DNA of 5,332 bases from Planctomicrobium sp. (GTDB lineage: Bacteria; Planctomycetota; Planctomycetia; Planctomycetales; Planctomycetaceae), in the NCBI GenBank assembly GCA_029259835.1, contig JAJDEL010000585.1, positions 1 to 5,332 of the forward strand, given 5' to 3'. A program made the position numbers and the translations under genes. The notes under the pieces were generated by a model. It had not been told where the DNA came from, did not search any database, and saw nothing but the letters and a program-made list of their open reading frames with translations. Every line of letters begins with the position of its first letter. Positions within the stretch are counted from its first letter, which is position 1. Below, piece by piece: positions 1 through 5,332 of the stretch.

Positions 1-3
1 CGG

Positions 4-639
4 ATGTCAACAGATTCAACAAACCCTGAAGAACCACAAGACGTAACTCCTGTCGAACTGACCACTCCCGAGGTGGCACCAGCAGAGCCGGAAGTTCCCG
101 AAGCGGCTGCGGAACCAGAAGTTCCAGAGGTTGCGGCTGCGGAGCCATCAATCTCATCTGGCCTTGAAATCGGCAGTGAATCTGAGGCTGACTCGACTGA
201 GAGTGAAGCTGAGATTCTTCCGAATCCGGTCATTCGAGGGAAAGTCGACCGATACGGAGTCGCCTGGGGAACAGGACGTCGAAAGACTGCCGTTGCTCGT
301 GTTCGCCTGAAAGATGGAAACGGTGAAATGACTGTGAATGGTCGCACGCTGACTGAATACTTTCCGCTATTGCGTGATCAAAGACTCATTCAAGCACCGC
401 TTGAGGCTGTGGAACTTTTTGGCAAAGTTGACATCATTGTCAACGTCAAAGGTGGTGGCCCGACAGGGCAGACCGGAGCAGTTGTCTTAGGGATTGCCCG
501 GGCAATTCAGGCGAAAAGCCCTGAACTTCACCACTTACTCAGCGGTGGCGGATTCCTGACACGTGATGGTCGTAAGGTTGAGCGTAAAAAATACGGATTC
601 AAGAAAGCTCGCAAAAGCTTTCAGTTCTCAAAACGTTAA
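4..639 (+). CDS. rpsI: 30S ribosomal protein S9 (uS9) with long acidic N-terminal extension
   Basis: Small-subunit ribosomal protein S9, located in the 30S head; its basic C-terminal tail reaches the P-site tRNA. The conserved S9 domain spans about residues 84-211: [12 protein letters not shown] (89-100), the [12 protein letters not shown] loop (148-159), [11 protein letters not shown] (186-196) and the invariant terminal SKR (209-211). Bacterial S9 is usually about 130 residues; this one is 211 because some 80 residues precede the domain. The extension is rich in Glu, Ala, Pro and Ser, strongly acidic, almost free of basic residues until about 79, and probably disordered. The only Met before the core is residue 1, so the ATG at 4 is the likely start, but just three bases lie upstream, so neither a ribosome binding site nor a longer frame can be judged. 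rplM usually precedes rpsI and would lie outside the window. Family identity is certain; the role of the extension is unknown. Confidence 0.97.
   Translation: MSTDSTNPEEPQDVTPVELTTPEVAPAEPEVPEAAAEPEVPEVAAAEPSISSGLEIGSESEADSTESEAEILPNPVIRGKVDRYGVAWGTGRRKTAVARVRLKDGNGEMTVNGRTLTEYFPLLRDQRLIQAPLEAVELFGKVDIIVNVKGGGPTGQTGAVVLGIARAIQAKSPELHHLLSGGGFLTRDGRKVERKKYGFKKARKSFQFSKR
82..147 (+). repeat. In-frame tandem repeat coding AEPEVPE units in the S9 extension
   Basis: Residues 27-48 of the S9 extension consist of two near-identical units, AEPEVPEAA (27-35) and [10 protein letters not shown] (36-45), followed by the start of a third (AEP, 46-48). The DNA copies differ at synonymous positions (gcagagccg versus gcggaacca), so this is not a very recent duplication and selection may be on the peptide. 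Such a repeat is prone to length change between strains. Confidence 0.6.
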
Positions 640-721
640 TTCGAAACAACAAATTTCCGCACCCGAATTTGGAAGTATTTCAATTTGGGACTGTGCGGTT
701 TGATTTTGACGAGGTGTTGAT

Positions 722-988
722 ATGGCACATAAGAAGGGGCAGGGTTCGACTCGAAACGGTCGCGACTCAAACGCCCAACGACGTGGAATGAAGAAATTCG
801 GTGGCGAAGCCGTTCTCGCTGGAAACATTTTGGCCCGACAATGCGGCACAAAATGGCATCCTGGAAAGAATGTCGGGATGGGACGCGATTACACGCTCTT
901 CTCCCTCATCGAAGGAACCGTCTACTTCGACCGCAAAGGACGCCGTATCAACGTTGCTCCTGTTGAGGTTGCCGCTGAGGCGAACTAA
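722..988 (+). CDS. rpmA: 50S ribosomal protein L27 (bL27)
   Basis: Large-subunit ribosomal protein L27, whose N-terminal arm reaches the peptidyl-transferase centre and contacts tRNA ends. The protein is 88 residues, the normal size. It begins with the family signature [16 protein letters not shown] (1-16), followed by [15 protein letters not shown] (20-34), the [18 protein letters not shown] stretch (39-56) and [12 protein letters not shown] (58-69). There is no cleavable N-terminal extension of the kind seen in Firmicutes; Met-Ala starts the mature arm directly. The start is supported by GAGGTG at 711-716, five bases before the ATG. The gene lies 82 bp after rpsI on the same strand and is followed by a strong terminator, so the two are probably cotranscribed. 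In most bacteria rpmA follows rplU (L21), which is not adjacent here. Confidence 0.97.
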   Translation: MAHKKGQGSTRNGRDSNAQRRGMKKFGGEAVLAGNILARQCGTKWHPGKNVGMGRDYTLFSLIEGTVYFDRKGRRINVAPVEVAAEAN

Positions 989-1011
989 CGACCGAAGCTT
1001 GCTAGAATCTA

Positions 1012-1045
1012 AACCGCACATTGAGCTTTCAATTGTGCGGTTTTC
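1012..1045 (+). terminator. Rho-independent terminator after rpmA
   Basis: AACCGCACA (1012-1020) pairs perfectly with TGTGCGGTT (1034-1042). The stem continues as TTGA (1021-1024) with TCAA (1029-1032), leaving one bulged T at 1033 and a four-base loop (1025-1028). The 3' arm runs straight into a T-rich stretch (1041-1044). It starts 24 bases after the rpmA stop codon and is well placed to end the rpsI-rpmA transcript. The flanking A and T runs are short, so it may also work weakly in the other direction. Confidence 0.85.
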
Positions 1046-1088
1046 TATGCGCTGAACGTTCTCACACAACTCGCTCGCCCCCGACCAG

Positions 1089-2138
1089 ATGGGTACTCTG
1101 ATGATTCGAAACTCTTTTGTCCTTGCCGTTGCATTATTCTCCTTTCAAGCTGCCCTGCTTGCAAACGATGACACCGTTCAAAAGGAAGGGAAGCATCTCT
1201 CAAACATTCATCAAGTGACGCTAGGACTGCCGCGTGCCGGTGAAGGTTACTTCTCTCCCGATGGCAAATCGATTGTGTACCAGGCGTATCCAGTGGGGTA
1301 TCCGTTCTATCAAATTTATGTCCAACAACTCGACGAGCGAACTCCAACCCGGGTTAGTCCTGGTCGTGGACGGACTACGTGTGCGTACTTCACACGAGAC
1401 GGAAAATCTCTACTCTTTGCGTCAGCACACACAAATCCCGACCTTCCGAAGATAGAGAAGGAAGCACGAGATCTTGCCGCAGCAGGTGGTCGTCGTCGCT
1501 ATCAGTGGGACTTCGATCCTCACATGGACATTTACACAACGAGCTTCGACGGTGCCGAGTTAAAACGAATCACGACAGCCGACGGTTACGACGCAGAAGG
1601 AAGTTACTCCCATGATGGAAATCAAATCGTCTTCACTTCTACCCGCGATGGAGACCCGGACATCTTCGTCATGGATACCGATGGCAGCAATGTCCGGCAG
1701 ATCGTGAACAAAGATGGATACGATGGTGGACCGTTCTTTTCACCGGATGATCAGTGGATCATTTTCCGCAGCGACCGTGACAAAGAACACATGCTGCAAC
1801 TGTACGTAGTCTCCGTCGATGGCAAACACGAGTTTCAATTAACGGACGACCCGAACACCGTCAACTGGGCACCTTTCTACCACCCATCCGGCGACTACCT
1901 TGTCTGGACGCGAGCCGACTACTCACGCGGACCGTCCGGTGCGAATTTCGACCTGTTCACAATGGAATTAAAAACAACTGCAAAGACTGTCACTGGTGGT
2001 GAAGTGACTCGAATCACGTTCCATGAAAAAGCGGACGTCTTGCCGGTCTTCAGCCCTGATGGCAAGAAACTCATGTGGACCTCCTCTCGAACAGAAGACG
2101 GCAGCAGCCAACTTTGGATCGCGGACTGGCGGAAATGA
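1089..2138 (+). CDS. Exported TolB-like PD40 beta-propeller protein
   Basis: Predicted secreted protein of 349 residues made almost wholly of WD40-like (PD40/TolB C-terminal type) blades. The recurring motif is aromatic-SPDG-K-hydrophobic: YFSPDGKSIVY (54-64), YFTRDGKSLLF (100-110), SYSHDGNQIVF (172-182), FFSPDDQWIIF (216-226), FYHPSGDYLVW (263-273) and VFSPDGKKLMW (320-330), giving a probable six-bladed propeller. The best-conserved stretch is DPDIFVMDTDGSNVRQI (189-205). A signal peptide is visible: a basic Arg near the start, a hydrophobic core (residues 10-24) and likely cleavage after Ala25; there is no lipobox cysteine. The ATG at 1101 (Met5, MIRNS) would give a more typical signal peptide and is a credible alternative; neither start has a clear Shine-Dalgarno. 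A loop at 115-145 with RRRYQWDFDPHMD interrupts the regular blade spacing. No tolA/Q/R or pal lies nearby, so this should not be named tolB; such propellers bind proteins or glycans in the envelope. The partner is unknown. Confidence 0.88.
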   Translation: MGTLMIRNSFVLAVALFSFQAALLANDDTVQKEGKHLSNIHQVTLGLPRAGEGYFSPDGKSIVYQAYPVGYPFYQIYVQQLDERTPTRVSPGRGRTTCAYFTRDGKSLLFASAHTNPDLPKIEKEARDLAAAGGRRRYQWDFDPHMDIYTTSFDGAELKRITTADGYDAEGSYSHDGNQIVFTSTRDGDPDIFVMDTDGSNVRQIVNKDGYDGGPFFSPDDQWIIFRSDRDKEHMLQLYVVSVDGKHEFQLTDDPNTVNWAPFYHPSGDYLVWTRADYSRGPSGANFDLFTMELKTTAKTVTGGEVTRITFHEKADVLPVFSPDGKKLMWTSSRTEDGSSQLWIADWRK

Positions 2139-2168
2139 CTGGAGACTAGGGGCGAGGGAAAGAAAATA

Positions 2169-2301
2169 CGTAACCGTTCACAGATGTTGTTACTGAGACT
2201 CTTGATTCGCTTTTTCGACGGTGTCCTAAAAAATTCTGCGTTTGCATCACCGTTGTTGACTGTTCGCGCTGGCAAATTCAGTATTCACGTGAACGGTTAC
2301 G
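2169..2301. repeat. Nested inverted repeat filling the spacer between convergent genes
   Basis: The outer arms CGTAACCGTTCAC (2169-2181) and GTGAACGGTTACG (2289-2301) are perfect 13-bp reverse complements. Inside them, in the same nested order, TACTGA (2191-2196) pairs with TCAGTA (2278-2283), and CGACGGTG (2216-2223) pairs with CACCGTTG (2248-2255; one G-T pair), leaving a 24-base apical loop. The right arm starts eight bases beyond the desulfurase stop codon and the left arm 30 bases beyond the propeller gene's stop. Read on the - strand, the hairpin is followed by TATTTTCTTT, so it could end the desulfurase transcript; on the + strand it is followed by an A-run, which does not suit intrinsic termination. 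The right arm overlaps a 10-bp palindrome TTCACGTGAA (2284-2293). It may be a terminator, a dispersed palindromic or MITE-like element, or a structured RNA; no clear target-site duplication was seen. Confidence 0.7.
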
Positions 2302-2309
2302 AAAAAACA

Positions 2310-3434
2310 TTATCCGCGCAGTCGCTGCACCGTCTGGCTAATTTTTTGAATCGCTTCATCGATTTCCTCGGTCGTGTTCTGCACTCCGACGGAAAAACGC
2401 ATCGCCGAGCGATACACCTCTGGTGGGCAGTTCATTGCCAGAAGAATCGGTGCTGGTTCGGATGATCCACTGGCACAGGCACTTCCGTGTGAGCAACAAA
2501 TTCCTTCTAAATCGAGAGCAACCAGCAAAGCGTCTGCATCGCAACCGGGAAAGGAAATGTTGAGCGTGTTCGGGAGCCGCGATGTCTCATCTCCATTGAC
2601 GATTGCAGGTGCGCAGATATCAAGAAGCCCAGATTGCAATCGATCCCGAAGAGTTGTGAGATGCTCGGATCGCTGCTTGAGTTTTTTGCAGGAGATGGAA
2701 AGCGCTGTTGCCATCCCAGCTACGAGCGCGACTGGTTCTGTCCCAGCACGTTTGCCGCTTTCCTGATGTCCACCGACGATCTGCGGGAAAACTTTCACAC
2801 CCTCCTTAATGAGCAGTGCTCCGATCCCACGCGGACCATAAAATTTGTGCGCCCCAATCGACATCGTCGCTGCCGCCGATTTCCGAAAAGAGACGGGGAT
2901 TTTCCCGGCAGCTTGAACTGCATCAACATGAAGCGGAACGAGATGTTCACCGCACAGTTCCGCGAGTTGCGAGAGATCCTGAATCGTTCCCGTTTCGTTA
3001 TGCGCGAGCAAAGCTGTTGCCAGAATGACTTGGCCCCAGTCAACAGATTTCAATGCTGTCGCTTCGATTCTGCCCGAATTTGTTAACGTGAGCTTCTCTC
3101 TTTGACAACCCCGCTGCACGAGTCGCTTGACCGGCTCTTCCGTCGCTGGATGTTCGCCTGGTGGAAGAATCACAAGACCAGTTCGCCCAACGGTCAGTCC
3201 GAAAATAGCCAGATTCGAAGCCTCCGTTCCACCACTGGTAAAGATCACTTCTTCAGGGCGGGCATCTAGCAAGGCCGCAATCGTCTCACGAGACTCTTCC
3301 AGAACTTGCCTGGCCTTCCGACCTGCGAGATGTCGACTCCCTGGATTCCCGAAAGCATCGCGCGAAACTCGCTGCATTTCCTCCAACACCTCTTGGGCGA
3401 GGGGTGTCGTTGAGTTGTTATCCAGATAAATCAT
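2310..3434 (-). CDS. Group I cysteine desulfurase (NifS/IscS family)
   Basis: PLP-dependent enzyme converting L-cysteine to alanine while loading sulfur as a persulfide on its own cysteine, for Fe-S cluster assembly or tRNA thiolation in the cytoplasm. The 374-residue protein starts with the family hallmark YLDNNSTTP (3-11). Visible active-site elements: phosphate-binding GGTEASN (68-74), His95 (EHPA) over the cofactor ring, Asn146 (HNETGT), Asp171 and Gln174 (HVDAVQAAGK), Schiff-base Lys197 (GAHKFYGP), RAGTEP (229-234), catalytic Cys320 in GSACASGSSEP (317-327) and substrate-binding Arg346 (MRFSVG, 345-350). The SACASG loop marks group I rather than the SufS/CsdA group. It is somewhat shorter than E. 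coli IscS (about 404), mostly at the C-terminus, where IscS docks partners. No iscU, iscR or suf gene is adjacent, so NifS, IscS or a tRNA-thiolation role cannot be told apart. No clear Shine-Dalgarno precedes the ATG, but the conserved N-terminus fixes the start. Confidence 0.95.
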   Translation of the reverse strand: MIYLDNNSTTPLAQEVLEEMQRVSRDAFGNPGSRHLAGRKARQVLEESRETIAALLDARPEEVIFTSGGTEASNLAIFGLTVGRTGLVILPPGEHPATEEPVKRLVQRGCQREKLTLTNSGRIEATALKSVDWGQVILATALLAHNETGTIQDLSQLAELCGEHLVPLHVDAVQAAGKIPVSFRKSAAATMSIGAHKFYGPRGIGALLIKEGVKVFPQIVGGHQESGKRAGTEPVALVAGMATALSISCKKLKQRSEHLTTLRDRLQSGLLDICAPAIVNGDETSRLPNTLNISFPGCDADALLVALDLEGICCSHGSACASGSSEPAPILLAMNCPPEVYRSAMRFSVGVQNTTEEIDEAIQKISQTVQRLRG

Positions 3435-3450
3435 GAGACAGGGCGACTAG

Positions 3451-3480
3451 AAAAAAGACCACATGAGCCTGAATCTCATG
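3451..3480 (-). terminator. Possible hairpin plus U-run between fabF and the desulfurase
   Basis: On the - strand CATGAG (3480-3475) pairs with CTCATG (3467-3462) around a seven-base loop. A six-T run (A-run at 3451-3456 on the + strand) begins five bases after the stem. It could end fabF transcription about 170 bases past its stop codon. Because it sits only 28 bases before the desulfurase ATG, any desulfurase promoter upstream would have to be read through it, so it could instead act as an attenuator. The stem is short and only half G+C, so the call is tentative. Confidence 0.35.
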
Positions 3481-3513
3481 AGAAGTTGATACATTGCTCA
3501 TCCGCGGGCCAAA

Positions 3514-3560
3514 CTCAACGATCAACCATAAACCCTCAACGAGCCTACTGTTGCATCAAC
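3514..3560 (-). promoter_or_regulatory. Cluster of GTTGA direct repeats upstream of the desulfurase
   Basis: Four copies of GTTGA on the - strand lie at 3556-3560, 3536-3540, 3522-3526 and 3515-3519. Two belong to an 8-bp direct repeat CTCAACGA on the + strand (3514-3521 and 3535-3542) spaced 21 bp apart, about two helical turns. Direct repeats with that spacing upstream of a gene can be activator sites, but the motif is short and no good promoter hexamers could be assigned beside it. The rest of the 215-bp spacer 3435-3649 shows nothing convincing. Confidence 0.2.
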
Positions 3561-3649
3561 TCTAGATTTGGGGGTTGAAATAGTTCTAAGGAGCGACAAC
3601 GGAGCGGCTTATGTCGAACACCACCCCAACATCAAGCCTTGACAAGGCA

Positions 3650-4933
3650 CTACCCATTAAATCGGGAGAAGATCAATGAGATGTTCTGACCGCCAAACCC
3701 AAAACTGTTCGACAGTGCTTTGTCGACTTTCTTTTCCCTTGCTTCGTTCGGGATGTAATCGAGGTCGCAGTTTGGATCGGGATTGGAATAGTTGATCGTG
3801 GGAGGCAGCAGGTTTTCCTGCATCGTCAGCAAACAGACGATTGCCTCGGCACTCCCTGCGGCTGCAATCAGATGCCCCATCATACTCTTTGTACTGGAGA
3901 CAGGCGTCTTGTAGGCATCCTCTCCAAGTGCTTGCTTGATCGCGAGGGTTTCAACTTTGTCGTTCACGGCGGTACTTGTTCCGTGAGCATTGATGTAATC
4001 AATTTCATCAGGATTGATCCCGGCGTCGTTCATTGCCATTTTGATCGCGCCTGTCCCTCCTCGACCTTCGGGATGAATATCGGTGATGCGGTAAGCATCC
4101 GCAGTCGAGCCGAAGCCTGTGACTTCTCCGTGGATGTGTGCACCTCGATTTTTTGCGTGTTCAAGCTCTTCGAGAATAAGAATCCCGGCACCTTCTCCCA
4201 GAACGAACCCATCTCGATTTTTATCGAACGGACGAGAAGCCGCTTGCGGGTCTTCATTTCGAGTCGACAACGCCGTCAGTAAATTGAACCCGGTCACACC
4301 AAACGGATGAATCATGCTGTGCGCGCCGCCAGACATCATGATGTCTGCTTCGCCTTGCCGAATAATTTCCGTCGCTTCACCGAGGGCTTGACTTGACGCA
4401 GCACATGCGGTCAGGCAATTCAGGTTTGGCCCCTGAGCGTTAAACAGTGCCGCCAGATGCCCAGACGCCATGTTCGGTTCTTGCTCACGTTCCTCTTGTG
4501 GGTTGAGGCGTTCCAAACCTTCCTTCGTGAACTGTTCCATATCGAAGTCGCCATTTTTTTGAGCATTGGCGATCAATTGCATGTACAAGAAGAAATCCTG
4601 CTGCCCTTCTCCGGCACCCAGGTAAACACCAAACCGAGTCGGATCAAATTTCTCGTCATTCAATCCCGAGGCTTTCATTGCCTGAACGGCAGCACCGATG
4701 GCGAATCGGATATTTCGACCGGCATATTGGAACCGCTCCGGATTCTCGATGTAGTCCCCAAGCTGAAAGCCTTTCACCTCAGAAGCAAACTTCGTCGGAA
4801 AGCCTGATGCATCAAAATGGGTGATGAAGTCGACCCCGCTTTTTCCCTCTTTGAGCGAATTCCAGGTCGATTCCACATCGTTTCCGAGTGGTGTGACACA
4901 TCCAATTCCAGTGATCACAACGCGCTTACGCAT
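3650..4933 (-). CDS. fabF: 3-oxoacyl-[acyl-carrier-protein] synthase II (KAS II, FabF-type)
   Basis: Condensing enzyme of type II fatty-acid synthesis: it extends acyl chains by decarboxylative condensation with malonyl-ACP in the cytoplasm. The 427-residue thiolase-fold protein opens with RVVITGIGCVTPLGN (4-18). The catalytic set is complete: Cys177 (TACAAS), His317 (NAHGTST), Lys349 and His354 (STKSMMGH), plus the loop SFGFGGQN (410-417), where FabF usually has GFGGTN. ASRPFDKNRDGFVLGEGAG (232-250) is typical FabF. It is about 14 residues longer than E. coli FabF, and the extra length lies before the catalytic cysteine, in the divergent Gln/Glu-rich stretch 110-155. The start is set by AAAGGA (4947-4942), eight bases before the ATG. 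No acpP or fabG is adjacent; acpP often precedes fabF elsewhere. A weak hairpin (GCCTT/AAGGC, 3636-3648) follows the stop codon. A paralogue with a special substrate is possible, since planctomycetes often carry several KAS genes. Confidence 0.94.
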   Translation of the reverse strand: MRKRVVITGIGCVTPLGNDVESTWNSLKEGKSGVDFITHFDASGFPTKFASEVKGFQLGDYIENPERFQYAGRNIRFAIGAAVQAMKASGLNDEKFDPTRFGVYLGAGEGQQDFFLYMQLIANAQKNGDFDMEQFTKEGLERLNPQEEREQEPNMASGHLAALFNAQGPNLNCLTACAASSQALGEATEIIRQGEADIMMSGGAHSMIHPFGVTGFNLLTALSTRNEDPQAASRPFDKNRDGFVLGEGAGILILEELEHAKNRGAHIHGEVTGFGSTADAYRITDIHPEGRGGTGAIKMAMNDAGINPDEIDYINAHGTSTAVNDKVETLAIKQALGEDAYKTPVSSTKSMMGHLIAAAGSAEAIVCLLTMQENLLPPTINYSNPDPNCDLDYIPNEAREKKVDKALSNSFGFGGQNISLIFSRFNG

Positions 4934-4975
4934 TGAAATTGTCCTTTGTGTTTAGCGATCCGCAATAACTTTTGT

Positions 4976-4999
4976 CCCCTCTCTCTGGGGGGAGAGGGG
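4976..4999. repeat. C/G-rich palindrome in the fabF leader
   Basis: CCCCTCTC (4976-4983) is perfectly complementary to GAGAGGGG (4992-4999). A further T-G and C-G pair give a 10-bp stem with a four-base loop (4986-4989). It lies 43-66 bases upstream of the fabF ATG. Palindromes of this CCCTCTC/GAGAGGG style are often dispersed intergenic repeats in bacterial genomes, and neither side has a T-run, so it is more likely a REP-like unit or a leader hairpin than a terminator. Confidence 0.6.
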
Positions 5000-5047
5000 C
5001 GAAGCTCAATTTTCAAACAGGCTCTGAGTATTGAAGAGAATGAAACC

Positions 5048-5102
5048 GTCGAAGCTTTCTGAATTCACTCTTTGAACAACATGTGAATATGGGTACTTCG
5101 AC
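5048..5102 (-). other. Nested stem pair in the fabF upstream region
   Basis: GTCGAAG (5048-5054) pairs with CTTCGAC (5096-5102), and inside it ATTCAC (5063-5068) pairs with GTGAAT (5083-5088) around a 14-base loop. Both stems would form in a fabF leader transcribed from the TATAAT element farther upstream. The stems are short and separated by unpaired stretches, and I recognise no known riboswitch class, so the structure could be chance. Confidence 0.25.
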
Positions 5103-5127
5103 AATTCTGAAATCGTTCCCTCGCGGC

Positions 5128-5157
5128 ATTATAGGCCACCAGGTGAGTTGTTGAGAA
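5128..5157 (-). promoter_or_regulatory. fabF: Candidate sigma-70-type promoter for fabF
   Basis: On the - strand a perfect TATAAT (5133-5128) is preceded, after an 18-base spacer, by TTCTCA (5157-5152), a four-of-six match to TTGACA. Transcription would begin near 5120 and give a fabF leader of about 190 bases containing the stem pair at 5048-5102 and the palindrome at 4976-4999. The rest of the gene-free stretch 4934-5255 shows no other clear element. One consensus hexamer alone can arise by chance. Confidence 0.4.
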
Positions 5158-5255
5158 GCCATGATTTCAGTTCTGTATTTGACGAAATCAACGATTATTC
5201 ATCGATCAGACCTGATTGTTGCGAATCGGCACCAAAGCGATGCAATCAAACACGT

Positions 5256-5330
5256 TCATACAAGGCTAGATTGTCCGTTCGGATTAACGAAAGTTCCGTC
5301 TTTGCCGGGAGTTCCGCCCAGCATGTTGCG
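5256..5330 (-). CDS. Possible 3' end of an unidentified gene running in from beyond the window
   Basis: The - strand is open from the window edge to a TGA at 5258-5256 and codes for 24 residues rich in Gly, Asn and Pro (NMLGGTPGKDGTFVNPNG, then QSSLV). The composition and mixed codon use look protein-like, but the stretch is too short to assign to a family. Another - strand frame is open for 28 codons and a + strand frame is open from an ATG at 5161 to the edge, so which frame is real, if any, cannot be settled here. If real, this gene lies upstream of fabF on the same strand, with a 322-base gap. Confidence 0.3.
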   Translation of the reverse strand, partial: RNMLGGTPGKDGTFVNPNGQSSLV

Positions 5331-5332
5331 GA

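Noticed and set aside
767..1069. 100-codon frame on the - strand across rpmA and its terminator
   Set aside because: It is antisense to a certain ribosomal protein gene, runs across the terminator, and its translation resembles no family.
1089..2138. Naming the propeller protein tolB
   Set aside because: It has PD40 blades but no visible TolB N-terminal domain, and no tol-pal genes are adjacent.
2184..2465. 93-codon + strand frame starting in the convergent spacer
   Set aside because: About half lies in the inverted repeat and the rest is antisense to the desulfurase; no ribosome binding site or domain is seen.
2374..3086. Overlapping + strand frames of 130 and 150 codons inside the desulfurase
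   Set aside because: They are antisense shadows of a well-conserved enzyme, Cys/Arg/Ser-rich and without recognisable motifs.
3611..3679. 22-codon frame with GGAG six bases upstream, beginning MSNTTPTSS
   Set aside because: It overlaps the 3' end of fabF in antisense, is very short and has no recognisable feature; the GGAG could be chance.
3872..4807. + strand frames of 136 and 116 codons within fabF
   Set aside because: They are antisense to fabF, whose catalytic motifs explain the coding signal; the translations look like shadow sequence.
1..5332. tRNA, rRNA, CRISPR array, insertion sequence, transposase or toxin-antitoxin pair
   Set aside because: Reading both strands showed no repeat-spacer pattern, no cloverleaf with a TTCRA arm, and no mobile-element protein.

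Overview
The window looks like ordinary housekeeping chromosome of a Gram-negative-type bacterium, most probably a planctomycete. That placement is an inference. It rests on the very long Ala/Pro/Glu-rich N-terminal extension on ribosomal protein S9, an exported PD40/TolB-like propeller gene beside housekeeping genes with no tol-pal cluster in view, an unusual FabF variant, loosely packed genes with long spacers, and roughly 50% G+C. No phage, plasmid, CRISPR, transposase or RNA-gene signature was seen.

Layout. Positions 1-1045 hold two ribosomal protein genes on the + strand: rpsI (S9, 4-639) and rpmA (L27, 722-988), closed by a convincing intrinsic terminator at 1012-1045. A secreted six-bladed propeller protein follows on the + strand (1089-2138). 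It converges on a group I (NifS/IscS-type) cysteine desulfurase on the - strand (2310-3434). The spacer between these convergent genes is filled by a 133-bp nested inverted repeat (2169-2301) with a perfect 13-bp outer arm, the most striking non-coding structure in the window. Upstream of the desulfurase is a 215-bp spacer (3435-3649) with a small hairpin plus T-run. Beyond it lies fabF (3650-4933, - strand), a beta-ketoacyl-ACP synthase II. From 4934 to 5255 is a gene-free leader for fabF with a strong Shine-Dalgarno, a 10-bp C/G-rich palindrome, a nested stem pair and a consensus TATAAT element. The last 75 bases may hold the 3' end of another - strand gene, but the evidence is thin.

How the genes relate. 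rpsI and rpmA belong to the two ribosomal subunits and probably share a transcript. The propeller protein, the desulfurase (sulfur supply for Fe-S clusters and thiolated tRNA) and FabF (fatty-acid elongation) have no obvious shared pathway, and each is probably its own transcription unit. I found no new multi-gene system. The points most worth following up are the nested inverted repeat, the S9 extension, and a glutamate plus about 13 extra residues near the acyl-pocket region of FabF.
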